DNA of 38,136 nt from SAR202 cluster bacterium (GTDB taxonomy: Bacteria > Chloroflexota > Dehalococcoidia > Lucifugimonadales > UBA826). Below the pieces are notes generated by a model, which had not been told where the DNA came from, did not search any database, and saw only the letters and a program-made list of their open reading frames with translations. The stretch is from contig RQOP01000052.1 in the NCBI GenBank assembly GCA_008373095.1, positions 1 to 38,136 on the forward strand, written 5' to 3'. Both the position numbers and the translations under genes were made by a program. Of this stretch, positions 17,609 through 25,885 are shown in pieces; positions within the stretch are counted from its first letter, which is position 1, and every line of letters begins with the position of its first letter.

Positions 17609-18928
17609 ATGTCAAAGCAACCAAATATAGTTTTAATAATGTCAGATGATTTGGGATATGAAGTAATCGGGGCAAACGGTGGCACCTCATATAAAACCCC
17701 TTTCATTGATTCTATGGCGGAAAAAGGTATGCGGTTTGAAAACGCTCACGTTATGCCACTCTGTACTCCTACGAGACTGTCATTAATGACCGGTAAATAT
17801 AATTTCAGGAATTACATCGGCTTCGGCTTAATAAAACCAGATGAAGTAACTTTTGGTCATCTTCTTACTGATGCCGGTTACAACACATGCATCTCAGGAA
17901 AATGGCAACTCTACTCCTACAACCCACCAGATCAATTCCCAGAAGAACGATCTTCCGGACAGCAAATAGAAGACGCAGGCTTTGATGAATTTTGTGTATG
18001 GCACCCTCACCATACAGAGGACAAAGGTTCCAGATATAAAGACCCGGTAATATATGAAAACGGCGCATTTAGAACCGATACCAAAGGCAAATACGGGGAA
18101 GATATATTCTGCGATTACATCATAGATTTCATAGAAAGGAAAAAAGACGACGATAAACCATTTTTCGTGTACTGGCCGATGGCAGCTACACACAAACCAC
18201 ATGAACCAACACCAGATAGTCCTGAATGGGACTCTTTTAATCCTCCTTCTAACCGTTCGCTAGGTGCAAAAACCTGGGCAGAACTAGAAGATGGATCTTG
18301 GCAAGATGACCCCAAATTTTACAGAGACATGGTGGAATACCACGATAAAGTTATCGGCAGGTTAATGGAATATCTAGAAAGCCAAGGACTCCAACAAGAC
18401 ACCTTGGTTATATATCTTGGAGACAATGGAAGCCCAGACGACGTTTGCTCCATGATGCATGAACACAATGAGATATGTGGAGGTAAAGGAAAAACCAATG
18501 ACAGAGGTACCCATGTACCTCTTATTTGCTTAATGCCAGGCACAATTCCTGCTGAAACTGTTCAAACTGATTTGATTGAAGCCACCGATTTCCTACCAAC
18601 TATTTTTGAAGCTGCCGGGTTAAATTTCCCAGAAGGATACCTAATTGATGGAAGATCATTTTTTCCTCAATTACAGGGAGATAAAGGAACCCCCCGAGAC
18701 TGGATGTTCTTCCATTATGAACCCATGAACAGAAGGCACGGGCTAAATGATGTAAGAAAAATAAGGTTTCTTCGGGATCACAGATGGAAGTTATACGAAA
18801 CTGGTGAACTGCACGATCTAGAGTCAGACCCCGATGAAAATGTTCCCATTTATGAATCTGAAGACTCTAAATCCCAAGGTGACGCAAGGAACAAACTAAA
18901 ACCAATATTCTCCCAAATGATCAATTGA
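17609..18928 (+). CDS. Type I sulfatase (arylsulfatase-like)
   Basis: The second formylglycine-type sulfatase in the window, 439 residues. Metal ligands Asp13-Asp14 are in MSDDLGYE, the nucleophile Cys52 in PLCTPTRLSLMTGKYNFRNY, and the distal metal site in YLGDNGSPDDV, followed by GGKGKTNDRGTHVPL, the arylsulfatase-A-like lysine segment. It has no signal peptide. It differs from the sulfatase at 7482 along its whole length (CTPTR versus CMPSR, different C-terminus), so they are not recent duplicates. The AGGA before the ATG supports the start. It probably forms a transcription unit with the NtaA-type monooxygenase, suggesting one compound carrying both a sulfate ester and a monooxygenase-sensitive bond. 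It converges with MsrB, eight bases away. Confidence 0.94.
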   Translation: MSKQPNIVLIMSDDLGYEVIGANGGTSYKTPFIDSMAEKGMRFENAHVMPLCTPTRLSLMTGKYNFRNYIGFGLIKPDEVTFGHLLTDAGYNTCISGKWQLYSYNPPDQFPEERSSGQQIEDAGFDEFCVWHPHHTEDKGSRYKDPVIYENGAFRTDTKGKYGEDIFCDYIIDFIERKKDDDKPFFVYWPMAATHKPHEPTPDSPEWDSFNPPSNRSLGAKTWAELEDGSWQDDPKFYRDMVEYHDKVIGRLMEYLESQGLQQDTLVIYLGDNGSPDDVCSMMHEHNEICGGKGKTNDRGTHVPLICLMPGTIPAETVQTDLIEATDFLPTIFEAAGLNFPEGYLIDGRSFFPQLQGDKGTPRDWMFFHYEPMNRRHGLNDVRKIRFLRDHRWKLYETGELHDLESDPDENVPIYESEDSKSQGDARNKLKPIFSQMIN

Positions 18929-18936
18929 TCCTAAGG

Positions 18937-19329
18937 CTATTCTTCCTTTCTAAGGTCCAAAGAGGCTGAATTTATACAATATCGCAGTCCAGTAGGATCA
19001 GGACCATCTGGAAAAACATGCCCAAGATGGGCTCCGCATGATTTACAAGTAACCTCAGTACGGACCATACCCAAAGTTGTATCTACATCTTCCTCTATCT
19101 GTTCTTCAACTAGTGGCTGATAGAAACTTGGCCATCCACACATCGAATCATATTTGGTATCAGATGAGAATAATTCCTCGCCACAGCATACACACAGATA
19201 GGTGCCATCATCCGTAGTGTTCCAATATTCTCCTGTAAAGGCTCTTTCTGTTGCCTTATTACGAGTAACTTCATATTGCATTGGCGTGAGCTTGTCCCGA
19301 TATTGTTCATCGTCTCTTAAATCAGCCAT
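18937..19329 (-). CDS. msrB: Peptide-methionine (R)-S-oxide reductase MsrB
   Basis: Reduces the R-sulfoxide of methionine in oxidised proteins. All MsrB landmarks are present in 130 residues: zinc ligands Cys46/Cys49 (CVCC) and Cys95/Cys98 (CKSC), a recycling Cys64 in MCGWPSFY, and catalytic Cys118 in [13 protein letters not shown]. The [10 protein letters not shown] loop is also intact. It has no signal peptide, so it acts in the cytosol. GGGAGAAGGAT precedes the ATG. It lies alone on the minus strand between monooxygenase genes, where its link to flavin-generated oxidants is only suggestive. Confidence 0.97.
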   Translation of the reverse strand: MADLRDDEQYRDKLTPMQYEVTRNKATERAFTGEYWNTTDDGTYLCVCCGEELFSSDTKYDSMCGWPSFYQPLVEEQIEEDVDTTLGMVRTEVTCKSCGAHLGHVFPDGPDPTGLRYCINSASLDLRKEE

Positions 19330-19451
19330 CTATCCTTCTCCCAGTAATTCAGTAGTTCCACATAACACAGATGATTATATAGCTAGTATTATATCGATCT
19401 ACAAATCTTTCAGTTGATCTAAATAACTGGAAACAAAGTTAGGAGATTTAA

Positions 19452-20585
19452 TTGACACTCGAATTTGGCGTTTTTGATCATATAGAACCGGTTTCAAACA
19501 TGGCACTAAAGGAAGTCTACCGACTTAGGATGCAGCAAATAGAGCTTTTGGATCAAAAGGGATTTTATGCATACCACTTAGCCGAGCATCACACCCCAGC
19601 TGTACACAGCCTAGCCCCTTCCCAAAACGTCTTTTTGGCAGCTGCATCACAGCGAACATCGCAAATAAAGCTCGCTCCTTGTGTCTATGTATTACCGCTA
19701 CACCACCCGCTCAGGTTGATCGAAGAAATTAGCATGCTGGATCACTTAAGCAACGGCCGAGTAGAAATCGGGGTCGGTAGAGGAGGAGTGATGGAGGCTT
19801 TTTTCTGGGGACAGGATGACGATTCCGATAAAAACTACCAGAGATACGTTGAAACTCTCGAAGTAGTAAAAGAAGGGTTGAGTTCGGAAAATCTGACATA
19901 CCAAGGTCAATTTCACCAATATGACAATTTACCAATGAGACTGGAGCCTGTTCAAAAACCATTTCCTCCCATGTGGTACATGAGGAACGCTGAAACAGCC
20001 GCCTTGGAAGGGATGAACACCGTGATTGTAGGGACTCTGGAAAGCCTTAAAACTGAAACAAAGCGATATAAGGATGTCTGGAACAAAACTCATGGCGAAG
20101 GTTCCCTAACCCAACAGGGCCAAAATCCTAAAATTGGCCTTGTTGTACACATGGTTGTTGCTGATACGGATGAGGAAGCGATAAGTTTAGCCACCCCCGC
20201 CTGGGAAAAATATAAGTGGAATTTAGCAGCTCCTAGGCGTATAGAAGCCGAAAAAAGGGGATTGGAACAGTTCCAATCTTCAAAGGATGGTTCATTCGGG
20301 TTCGTGGGCGATAGACCAGCCAATCTTCCAAACAGGGAAACCAGAAAGGATATCGAGGCGGAAATAGAGAGATTCGACCAGCAATCAAATAGGATAGACC
20401 CTACTAGATTAGGGGGCGTAGCTTTGGCCGGATCCCCAAAATCAGTGGAGCGTTATTTGCAAGAGTACATTGAAACTGGTGCCAATTATTTTGTATGTTC
20501 ATTTCAATGGGGAGATATCGACCACAAAACTGCTATGAACTCGATTAATCTATTTTCAGAACATATACTGCCGCAATACATTTAG
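19452..20585 (+). CDS. Luciferase-like FMN-dependent monooxygenase (LuxA/B branch)
   Basis: A TIM-barrel FMN monooxygenase of 377 residues. The N-terminal EFGVFDHIEP strand, HLAEHHTPAVHSLAPS, CVYVLPLHHPLRLIEEISML and DHLSNGRVEIGVGRG are the standard bacterial-luciferase-like motifs. The substrate is unknown; members oxidise aldehydes, sulfonates or aromatics with reduced FMN. The start TTG 19452 is supported by AGGAG six bases upstream. It is the first gene of a plus-strand group: the SsuD-like gene follows after 18 bases and then the FMN reductase, which could supply both monooxygenases. Confidence 0.93.
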   Translation: MTLEFGVFDHIEPVSNMALKEVYRLRMQQIELLDQKGFYAYHLAEHHTPAVHSLAPSQNVFLAAASQRTSQIKLAPCVYVLPLHHPLRLIEEISMLDHLSNGRVEIGVGRGGVMEAFFWGQDDDSDKNYQRYVETLEVVKEGLSSENLTYQGQFHQYDNLPMRLEPVQKPFPPMWYMRNAETAALEGMNTVIVGTLESLKTETKRYKDVWNKTHGEGSLTQQGQNPKIGLVVHMVVADTDEEAISLATPAWEKYKWNLAAPRRIEAEKRGLEQFQSSKDGSFGFVGDRPANLPNRETRKDIEAEIERFDQQSNRIDPTRLGGVALAGSPKSVERYLQEYIETGANYFVCSFQWGDIDHKTAMNSINLFSEHILPQYI

Positions 20586-20603
20586 ATAATTTAGGATAAA
20601 TTT

Positions 20604-21731
20604 GTGGAACTTGAAATAATCGGAATGATTGGCGCAGTAAGAGAAGGTACTGGAAGTAAAGGTGCAGAGGTTCATGTTATCGGCGGCGGCGTGGATGGAG
20701 ATTATATCTCTGATTTTGCCAAAGCTCATGAAAATAGTGGCTTCGATAAAGTTTTGGTGGGATACACATCTTCATCTGCGGACGGATTTATTGTCGCGAT
20801 GCATGCAGCAGCCAATACTGAAAACCTTGGATTCCTAGTCGCTCATCGCCCTGGATTTGTAAGTCCAACAGTTTTGAGCAGAAAAGCAGCTACTGTTGAT
20901 CAATTAACACAGGGAAGAATTGCTCTACACATCATAAGCGGGGGCGGAGACTTGGAACAAAGACGTGATGGTGATTTTCTGGATCATGATGCCAGATATA
21001 GAAGGTCAGGAGAATTTATGAATATTCTTAGAACCTTATGGACATCAAAGGTACCCGTCGACCACAAGGGTGAATTCTATAATTTTGAACAAGCGAAAAG
21101 TGATTTTGACTGCTTCCAGCAACCACATATTCCTTTGTATTTTGGTGGAGCCTCTGAGGCTGCATTAGAAGTGGGCGCGAAGGAATGCAACGTATATGCT
21201 ATGTGGGGAGAACCTCTCAAAGAAGTCGAAAAAAAAATTAAATTATTCACCGACAGAGTAAGAAGAGTTGGAAGAAATCCAAAATCTGTAAAATTTTCCG
21301 TTTCGACGAGACCAATAGTGGCTGATACTGAATCCGAAGCTTGGGATATTGCTCATTCCACTCTAGAAAATGTTTTGAAAACCAACCAGAATTCAATGCA
21401 TGGTATGGGAAAGGAAAGATTGGAATCTGTAGGGTCTCAGCGCCTTGTAGACTTCGCAAAAGATGGAGAAATCTTGGATGATCGGCTTTACACTCCCATC
21501 GCGGCGGCTACTGGAGGTGCAGGAAATACCACAGCACTCGTAGGCACCGCAGAACAAGTATCTGATTCACTTTTGAAGTACTACAAATTAGGATGTTCTA
21601 CGTTATTAGTACGAGGCTTTGATGCATATAACGACGCCGTTTATTGGGGTAAAGAACTAATTCCTCATTTGAAAGAATCGGTCGATAATTATCATAAAAG
21701 AAATGTAGTGACTGGAAAACACCTGTTATGA
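20604..21731 (+). CDS. SsuD-like FMN-dependent (alkanesulfonate-type) monooxygenase
   Basis: This 375-residue protein belongs to the SsuD branch of luciferase-like monooxygenases, which cleave C-S bonds of alkanesulfonates with reduced FMN and oxygen. Supporting segments are GFDKVLVGYTSSSADGF, LVAHRPGFVSPTVLSRKAAT, GRIALHIISGGGDLEQRRDGD (with DHDARYRR) and PLYFGGASEAALEVGAKEC. Sulfonate as substrate is an inference from the branch, since members on other substrates exist. The start is GTG 20604 with only a weak AGG upstream. The TGA stop overlaps the ATG of the FMN reductase (ATGA), strong evidence that the pair works as a two-component system. Confidence 0.92.
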   Translation: MELEIIGMIGAVREGTGSKGAEVHVIGGGVDGDYISDFAKAHENSGFDKVLVGYTSSSADGFIVAMHAAANTENLGFLVAHRPGFVSPTVLSRKAATVDQLTQGRIALHIISGGGDLEQRRDGDFLDHDARYRRSGEFMNILRTLWTSKVPVDHKGEFYNFEQAKSDFDCFQQPHIPLYFGGASEAALEVGAKECNVYAMWGEPLKEVEKKIKLFTDRVRRVGRNPKSVKFSVSTRPIVADTESEAWDIAHSTLENVLKTNQNSMHGMGKERLESVGSQRLVDFAKDGEILDDRLYTPIAAATGGAGNTTALVGTAEQVSDSLLKYYKLGCSTLLVRGFDAYNDAVYWGKELIPHLKESVDNYHKRNVVTGKHLL

Positions 21732-22240
21732 AAATATTATCCACGGTATTGGGAAGCCCCTTTCCAGGTTCATCATCTGAAAAAATAGCACATCTTTTTA
21801 TCGATAGGCTCCCCAAACAACATTGGGACACAACAATGGTGGATTTATCCAAGATTTCGTCAAGTGCACTGTTGTTAAGAAGTAAAGATGAAACATTAAA
21901 TGCTTCCATCGAACACGTCCTTAATTCCAATGTGATCATAGCTGCCACACCAACCTACAGAGCCACCTATACAGGTTTAATAAAAACGTTTTTTGATCAA
22001 TTTCCGGAAAATTCCCTGTCCGGTAAGCTGGTATTACCTATCCAAACTGGAGGATCTGCAGCACACACTTTATCAGTTGAGCATGGGTTAGCTCCAATGA
22101 TCAGAACCTTAGGAGCCGATGTCGCCACCAAGTCAATTTACTCTTGGGGAGACCATTGGAATGAAGATGGAACTCCTAGCGAAACTTTAAAAGAACTGAT
22201 TGATCAATCAGTGAATGAAATCATCAGTAAGTCTGCTTAA
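21728..22240 (+). CDS. NAD(P)H-dependent FMN reductase (SsuE/MsuE-like)
   Basis: Supplies reduced FMN to the partner monooxygenase. The 170-residue flavodoxin-like fold shows ILSTVLGSPFPGSSSEKIA (phosphate-binding loop region), VIIAATPTYRATYTGLIKTFFDQ (FMN contact) and LVLPIQTGGSAAHTLSVEHGLAP, as in SsuE and MsuE. The ATG overlaps the TGA of the SsuD-like gene by four bases. The 3' end overlaps the convergent CitE-like gene by four bases (TTAA shared by both stop codons). It has no signal peptide. Confidence 0.93.
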   Translation: MKILSTVLGSPFPGSSSEKIAHLFIDRLPKQHWDTTMVDLSKISSSALLLRSKDETLNASIEHVLNSNVIIAATPTYRATYTGLIKTFFDQFPENSLSGKLVLPIQTGGSAAHTLSVEHGLAPMIRTLGADVATKSIYSWGDHWNEDGTPSETLKELIDQSVNEIISKSA

Positions 22241-23139
22241 TCATCCAACAAACCTAAGGCACGAGCCATATCAAGCATCTCCAAAGCCGTCTTCTCATGG
22301 GCAATATCAACCATTCCCCCTTGGAAGGAAACAGCAGCTCCACCGCGCTCTCTAATTTCCTTCATTGATGCAACTAAGCCCTGCCACTCACTTATCTCCT
22401 CTTCGCTGGGGGAGAATATTTCATTCACTATTGGAACATGAGATGGATGTATAACTGTCATTCCGTTATAACCTAACTCTCTTGAATGTTGGGCAAAGGC
22501 CCTTAATCCTTCATGATCATGTATATCCTGCCACAGCCCAGTCAATGGGTAAGGCACCCCCGCTGCCCGAGCATCAAGCAGTACTTTGGAACGAATAAAT
22601 AGAGTTTCTGTGCCTTCAGGAGTCCATTGGTATCCTACAGCTCTAGCTATGTCTCCTCCCCTACCACCGCCTGCCCCCATATGCGCGATTCGGTCAGATG
22701 AGGTTCCTACTTCGTAAGCAAATCGGAGCCCTGTAGCTGTTTCCAAGCCAGGGTCAATCAGTATTTGCCCCGAATCTATACCTTTATTCTTTTCTTCACT
22801 AGAAATAAGGGCATCAAGTGTTTTTACATCTGAGGGTCCTTTTACCATTGGGAGGGTAATGGCATAAAGGCCTTCTTGAACTGCGTAAGCCACATCTTCG
22901 CCAGTAAGTCCTGTATCAATGTCATTAACTCTCACCAATACTGTTATACCCTGGGCAGCCAATTCAGGAACCATTCTAGATACAATTTCCCGTGCGTTTT
23001 GCTTCTCATCCAAAGGCACAGAATCTTCAATATCTAATATGAGAGCATCCGCACCGTATTTTGGTGCTTTCCTAACCCAATCTTCCTTGTTAGCAGGCAC
23101 ATAGAGCATGGTCCGCAAAGGTTTAGCTTGATCTCTCAT
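22237..23139 (-). CDS. CitE-like CoA-ester lyase (HpcH/HpaI aldolase fold)
   Basis: A TIM-barrel lyase of 300 residues related to citrate lyase beta, malyl-CoA lyase and citramalyl-CoA lyase. Visible elements are MLYVPANKEDWVRKAPKYGADALILDIEDSV split across strands one and two, Arg71 (VRVND), the metal-site Glu134 (PGLETATG) and Asp164. The usual GAEDF loop is replaced by GAGGGRGGDIARAVGYQW, a Gly-rich variant that retains the Asp. The track starts at TTG 23142; the next codon, ATG 23139, has GAGG at a better distance. The upstream CoA-transferase gene on the same strand is 24 bases away, which suggests that one activates an acid and the other cleaves the CoA ester, as in itaconate or malate routes (inference). 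Confidence 0.9.
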   Translation of the reverse strand: MRDQAKPLRTMLYVPANKEDWVRKAPKYGADALILDIEDSVPLDEKQNAREIVSRMVPELAAQGITVLVRVNDIDTGLTGEDVAYAVQEGLYAITLPMVKGPSDVKTLDALISSEEKNKGIDSGQILIDPGLETATGLRFAYEVGTSSDRIAHMGAGGGRGGDIARAVGYQWTPEGTETLFIRSKVLLDARAAGVPYPLTGLWQDIHDHEGLRAFAQHSRELGYNGMTVIHPSHVPIVNEIFSPSEEEISEWQGLVASMKEIRERGGAAVSFQGGMVDIAHEKTALEMLDMARALGLLDD

Positions 23140-23163
23140 CAATTCCTCACTTTTTAATTAATT

Positions 23164-24411
23164 TCAAATAATTCCATTTCGTTCATATTCTTCAAGATCT
23201 TCCGAGCTAATTCCAAGAACATCATGATATATCTCATGGTTGTGCTCCCCTAACATAGGAGCACCTTTTGACTGAGGCAATTCACCACCAGAAAAATGAA
23301 CGGGAAATCCTGACGCGATTCCCGGAACGGCATCAGAAAAAGCTGAACTTTTCATTGGTTGAAGAGTTCCTCGATCCCAAAAATGTGAATCTTCTATTAC
23401 TTCCGGCACAGTTCTTACCAACCCACAAGGAACTTTATTTTCCTCTAATAATTCTATCGCCTCACTTCTAGTGTAGCGATCAAGTAGTCTCTGCACTTCC
23501 GCTCTAGCCTCAACAACATTTCGATTTCGTTCAATAAAGGTCGAAAATTTAGGATTTACCATCAAATCCGGAGCCTCTAACGCTTTGGCCAATCTATTCC
23601 ACTGATCATCACTAGCAACGGTTAAAGTGATATCTCCATCCTTAGTGTGATAGAGTCCCATCGGACCTCCACGACTATTATTTCCCTGCCTAAGTGGTTC
23701 ACCATACATAATGGCCTCCTCTAAGTTTTCCATAAACATTAGAGAGGTTAATGAATCCATCATGGACACATCCAAATATTGACCATGTCCGGTCCTATCT
23801 TTTTCTCTGAGCGCCGCAAGGACCGAGTAGCAGGCAAAAAGAGGTGTTACCAAATCTCCAATATAGAACCCAACTCTAGTGGGCGGTTCACTCTCTGATC
23901 CGTTTATATCCATAAGACCACTCATGCCTTGAATTTGTGGATCATGAGCCTTTCGATGCGAATGCGGACCAGATTGACCGTATCCTGAAATGGAAGTGTA
24001 AATAATTCCGGGGTTAACTTTTATTACTTCCTCGTATCCCAAACCTAATCTTTTCATAGCACCTGGCGACAAATTTTCGACTAGTACATCAGACTTTTTC
24101 GCCAACTCCATGAACATTTCCAAGCCTTTTGGATCTTTTAAATTCAAAGTAACGCTTTTAAGACCTTGGGCCCTTTTGAGAAACCGAGTGGAAAGATGCT
24201 TTTCAGACTCCTGGGTTTCCACATACCCGTCAGGAGAGGCAAAGGGTCCATTTCCTCTAGATGGATCTCCCACACCAGGCATTTCTACTTTTACACAATC
24301 GGCCCCCAGTCTAGCTAAATTCATCATCGCAAACGGCCCTGCAAGATAGACAGTCACGCCAAGTACCCGAAGGCCGGACAAGGGAGACATCGATTTTTTA
24401 ACTTCGGCCAA
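23164..24411 (-). CDS. Family III (CaiB/BaiF) CoA-transferase
   Basis: Transfers CoA between carboxylic acids through an aspartyl-CoA intermediate. The 415-residue protein has LSGLRVLGVTVYLAGPFAMM at the N-terminus, SDVLVENLSPGAMKRLGLGY in the CoA-binding region, and catalytic Asp186 in FYIGDLVTPLF. The start is TTG 24411 with GAGG six bases upstream. It heads a two-gene minus-strand unit with the CitE-like lyase. Donor and acceptor acids are unknown; succinyl-CoA to itaconate, mesaconate or malate would suit the partner. Confidence 0.94.
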   Translation of the reverse strand: MAEVKKSMSPLSGLRVLGVTVYLAGPFAMMNLARLGADCVKVEMPGVGDPSRGNGPFASPDGYVETQESEKHLSTRFLKRAQGLKSVTLNLKDPKGLEMFMELAKKSDVLVENLSPGAMKRLGLGYEEVIKVNPGIIYTSISGYGQSGPHSHRKAHDPQIQGMSGLMDINGSESEPPTRVGFYIGDLVTPLFACYSVLAALREKDRTGHGQYLDVSMMDSLTSLMFMENLEEAIMYGEPLRQGNNSRGGPMGLYHTKDGDITLTVASDDQWNRLAKALEAPDLMVNPKFSTFIERNRNVVEARAEVQRLLDRYTRSEAIELLEENKVPCGLVRTVPEVIEDSHFWDRGTLQPMKSSAFSDAVPGIASGFPVHFSGGELPQSKGAPMLGEHNHEIYHDVLGISSEDLEEYERNGII

Positions 24412-24560
24412 AATTAACCTCTTCTCTAAAATATTTGTATAAGTAAATTAATCTGCAATTACATGCCCTCATGTTATGTTCGCCTGAAGGTACGGTCAAT
24501 TGATGTGTTATATTCCAGCGTGGACCATACCTCCCAAATAACTCTATAGGAGATATTGAC

Positions 24561-25481
24561 ATGAAAATCGCGATAATAGGACAGGCTGCCTTTGGCAAAG
24601 ATGTCTTAAATGCACTGGTTGATAAAAATGAAAATGTAGTGGCTGTACTTTGTCCACCGGACAATCCCGGTAGACCTGAAGACCCCATAAAATCTGCGGC
24701 CATAGAAAATCAAATACCCGTATTTCAATACAAAAGAATGCGAGATAAAGAAGCAATTGCCGAATTTTTATCACTAAACATAGATCTATGTGTGATGGCG
24801 TTCGTCACCGATATAGTCCCAGATGAAATACTGGAAGCACCTCGTTTCGGAACTATCCAGTATCATCCATCTCTACTCCCAGAACATAGAGGACCTAGTT
24901 CAATTAATTGGCCCATTATACAAGGGAAATCAAAAACTGGACTCACCGTTTTCTGGCCAGACAAAGGCCTAGACACAGGGCCAATACTTTTACAAAAGGA
25001 ATTCGAAATTACAAAAACAGACACTTTGGGATCCGTTTATTTTGGCAAACTCTACCCTGCTGGAGTGGAGGCAATGGTCGAAGCAGTAGAAATGGTTAAA
25101 AACGGTACCGCTCCCAAAATTGAGCAAGACCACAGCAAAGCCACATATGAGGGCTGGTGTAGGTCAAGTGATGTAATGATCGACTGGAATAACCCCGGTG
25201 TGGAAATCTATAATCTAATCAGAGGGTCTGATCCTAGTCCTGGGGCCAATACATTGTGGAACCAAAAGTCTATTTACTTGTTCAGCACATCTTTTGAATC
25301 TTCTAATCATGATAACCCTCCTGGAACCGTAACAAAAATATCGGATGAGTCATTCAGTTTGTCGGTCTCAGGCGGCATCATCACTATAGGCAGGGTCAAA
25401 GTAGATCGAGAAGCAAAAATCATGGCCGCAGATTTTGTAAAATCCCATAAATTGAAAATAGGAGACAGATTCGGACTTTAG
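24561..25481 (+). CDS. Formyltransferase-fold protein like the N-terminal hydrolase domain of 10-formyl-THF dehydrogenase
   Basis: The 306-residue protein matches the N-terminal half of animal ALDH1L1 (10-formyltetrahydrofolate dehydrogenase) from end to end, more closely than bacterial Fmt. It starts MKIAIIGQAAFGKDVL, then YHPSLLPEHRGPSSINWPII, VFWPDKGLDTGPILLQKE and ATYEGW. His102 and Asp138 align with the catalytic His106 and Asp142. Gln100 lies where Fmt has Asn and ALDH1L1 has Ile. There is no acyl-carrier or aldehyde-dehydrogenase domain. It probably acts on 10-formyl-THF, as hydrolase or as formyl donor to an unknown acceptor. AGGAG eight bases before the ATG supports the start. It heads a plus-strand group with the EthD-like and aldo/keto reductase genes. 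It is unlikely to be the housekeeping Met-tRNA formyltransferase. Confidence 0.87.
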   Translation: MKIAIIGQAAFGKDVLNALVDKNENVVAVLCPPDNPGRPEDPIKSAAIENQIPVFQYKRMRDKEAIAEFLSLNIDLCVMAFVTDIVPDEILEAPRFGTIQYHPSLLPEHRGPSSINWPIIQGKSKTGLTVFWPDKGLDTGPILLQKEFEITKTDTLGSVYFGKLYPAGVEAMVEAVEMVKNGTAPKIEQDHSKATYEGWCRSSDVMIDWNNPGVEIYNLIRGSDPSPGANTLWNQKSIYLFSTSFESSNHDNPPGTVTKISDESFSLSVSGGIITIGRVKVDREAKIMAADFVKSHKLKIGDRFGL

Positions 25482-25528
25482 ACATTTATTAACCTTTATT
25501 AATTTTATCTAGCCAAAGGAGTTAGCAA

Positions 25529-25876
25529 ATGAATGGAAAATACTATTTCTCAGCTGCAATGGATGTGCCCCAAGACAAGGAGGCTCTATTTGATGAGGTC
25601 TACGACAAAGAACATATACCCTACCTGTCCGAGGTACCCGGAGTATTAGCTATAGCTAGGTTTACCACAGAGCCATTGAAAATGGTAATCGGAGGAGTAG
25701 AACAGGAAATAATTATAGAAAACCAACCGAAACACACAGCAATATATGAAATAGAGGATCCAAAGGTTCTGACATCCCCAGAATGGGCTGCAGCAGTGGA
25801 TAAAGGTAGATGGGCTACTGAAGTCAGACAACACACCTTCAACAGAAGACACGTATTGCTAAAAAATAAAAATTAG
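25529..25876 (+). CDS. EthD-like dimeric alpha/beta-barrel protein
   Basis: A 115-residue protein with the ferredoxin-like pattern of EthD and related small barrels: YYFSAAMDVPQDKEALFDEVYDKEHIPYLSEVPGV split by the first helix, then ARFTTEP, and a strand HTAIYEIEDPKVLTSPEW. EthD-family members help cytochrome P450s or decarboxylate and cyclise polyketides; many have no known role. It lies 47 bases after the formyltransferase-fold gene, with AAAGGAG upstream of the ATG, and nine bases before the aldo/keto reductase gene, so the three are probably one operon. Confidence 0.72.
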   Translation: MNGKYYFSAAMDVPQDKEALFDEVYDKEHIPYLSEVPGVLAIARFTTEPLKMVIGGVEQEIIIENQPKHTAIYEIEDPKVLTSPEWAAAVDKGRWATEVRQHTFNRRHVLLKNKN

Positions 25877-25885
25877 GTGTAGAAA

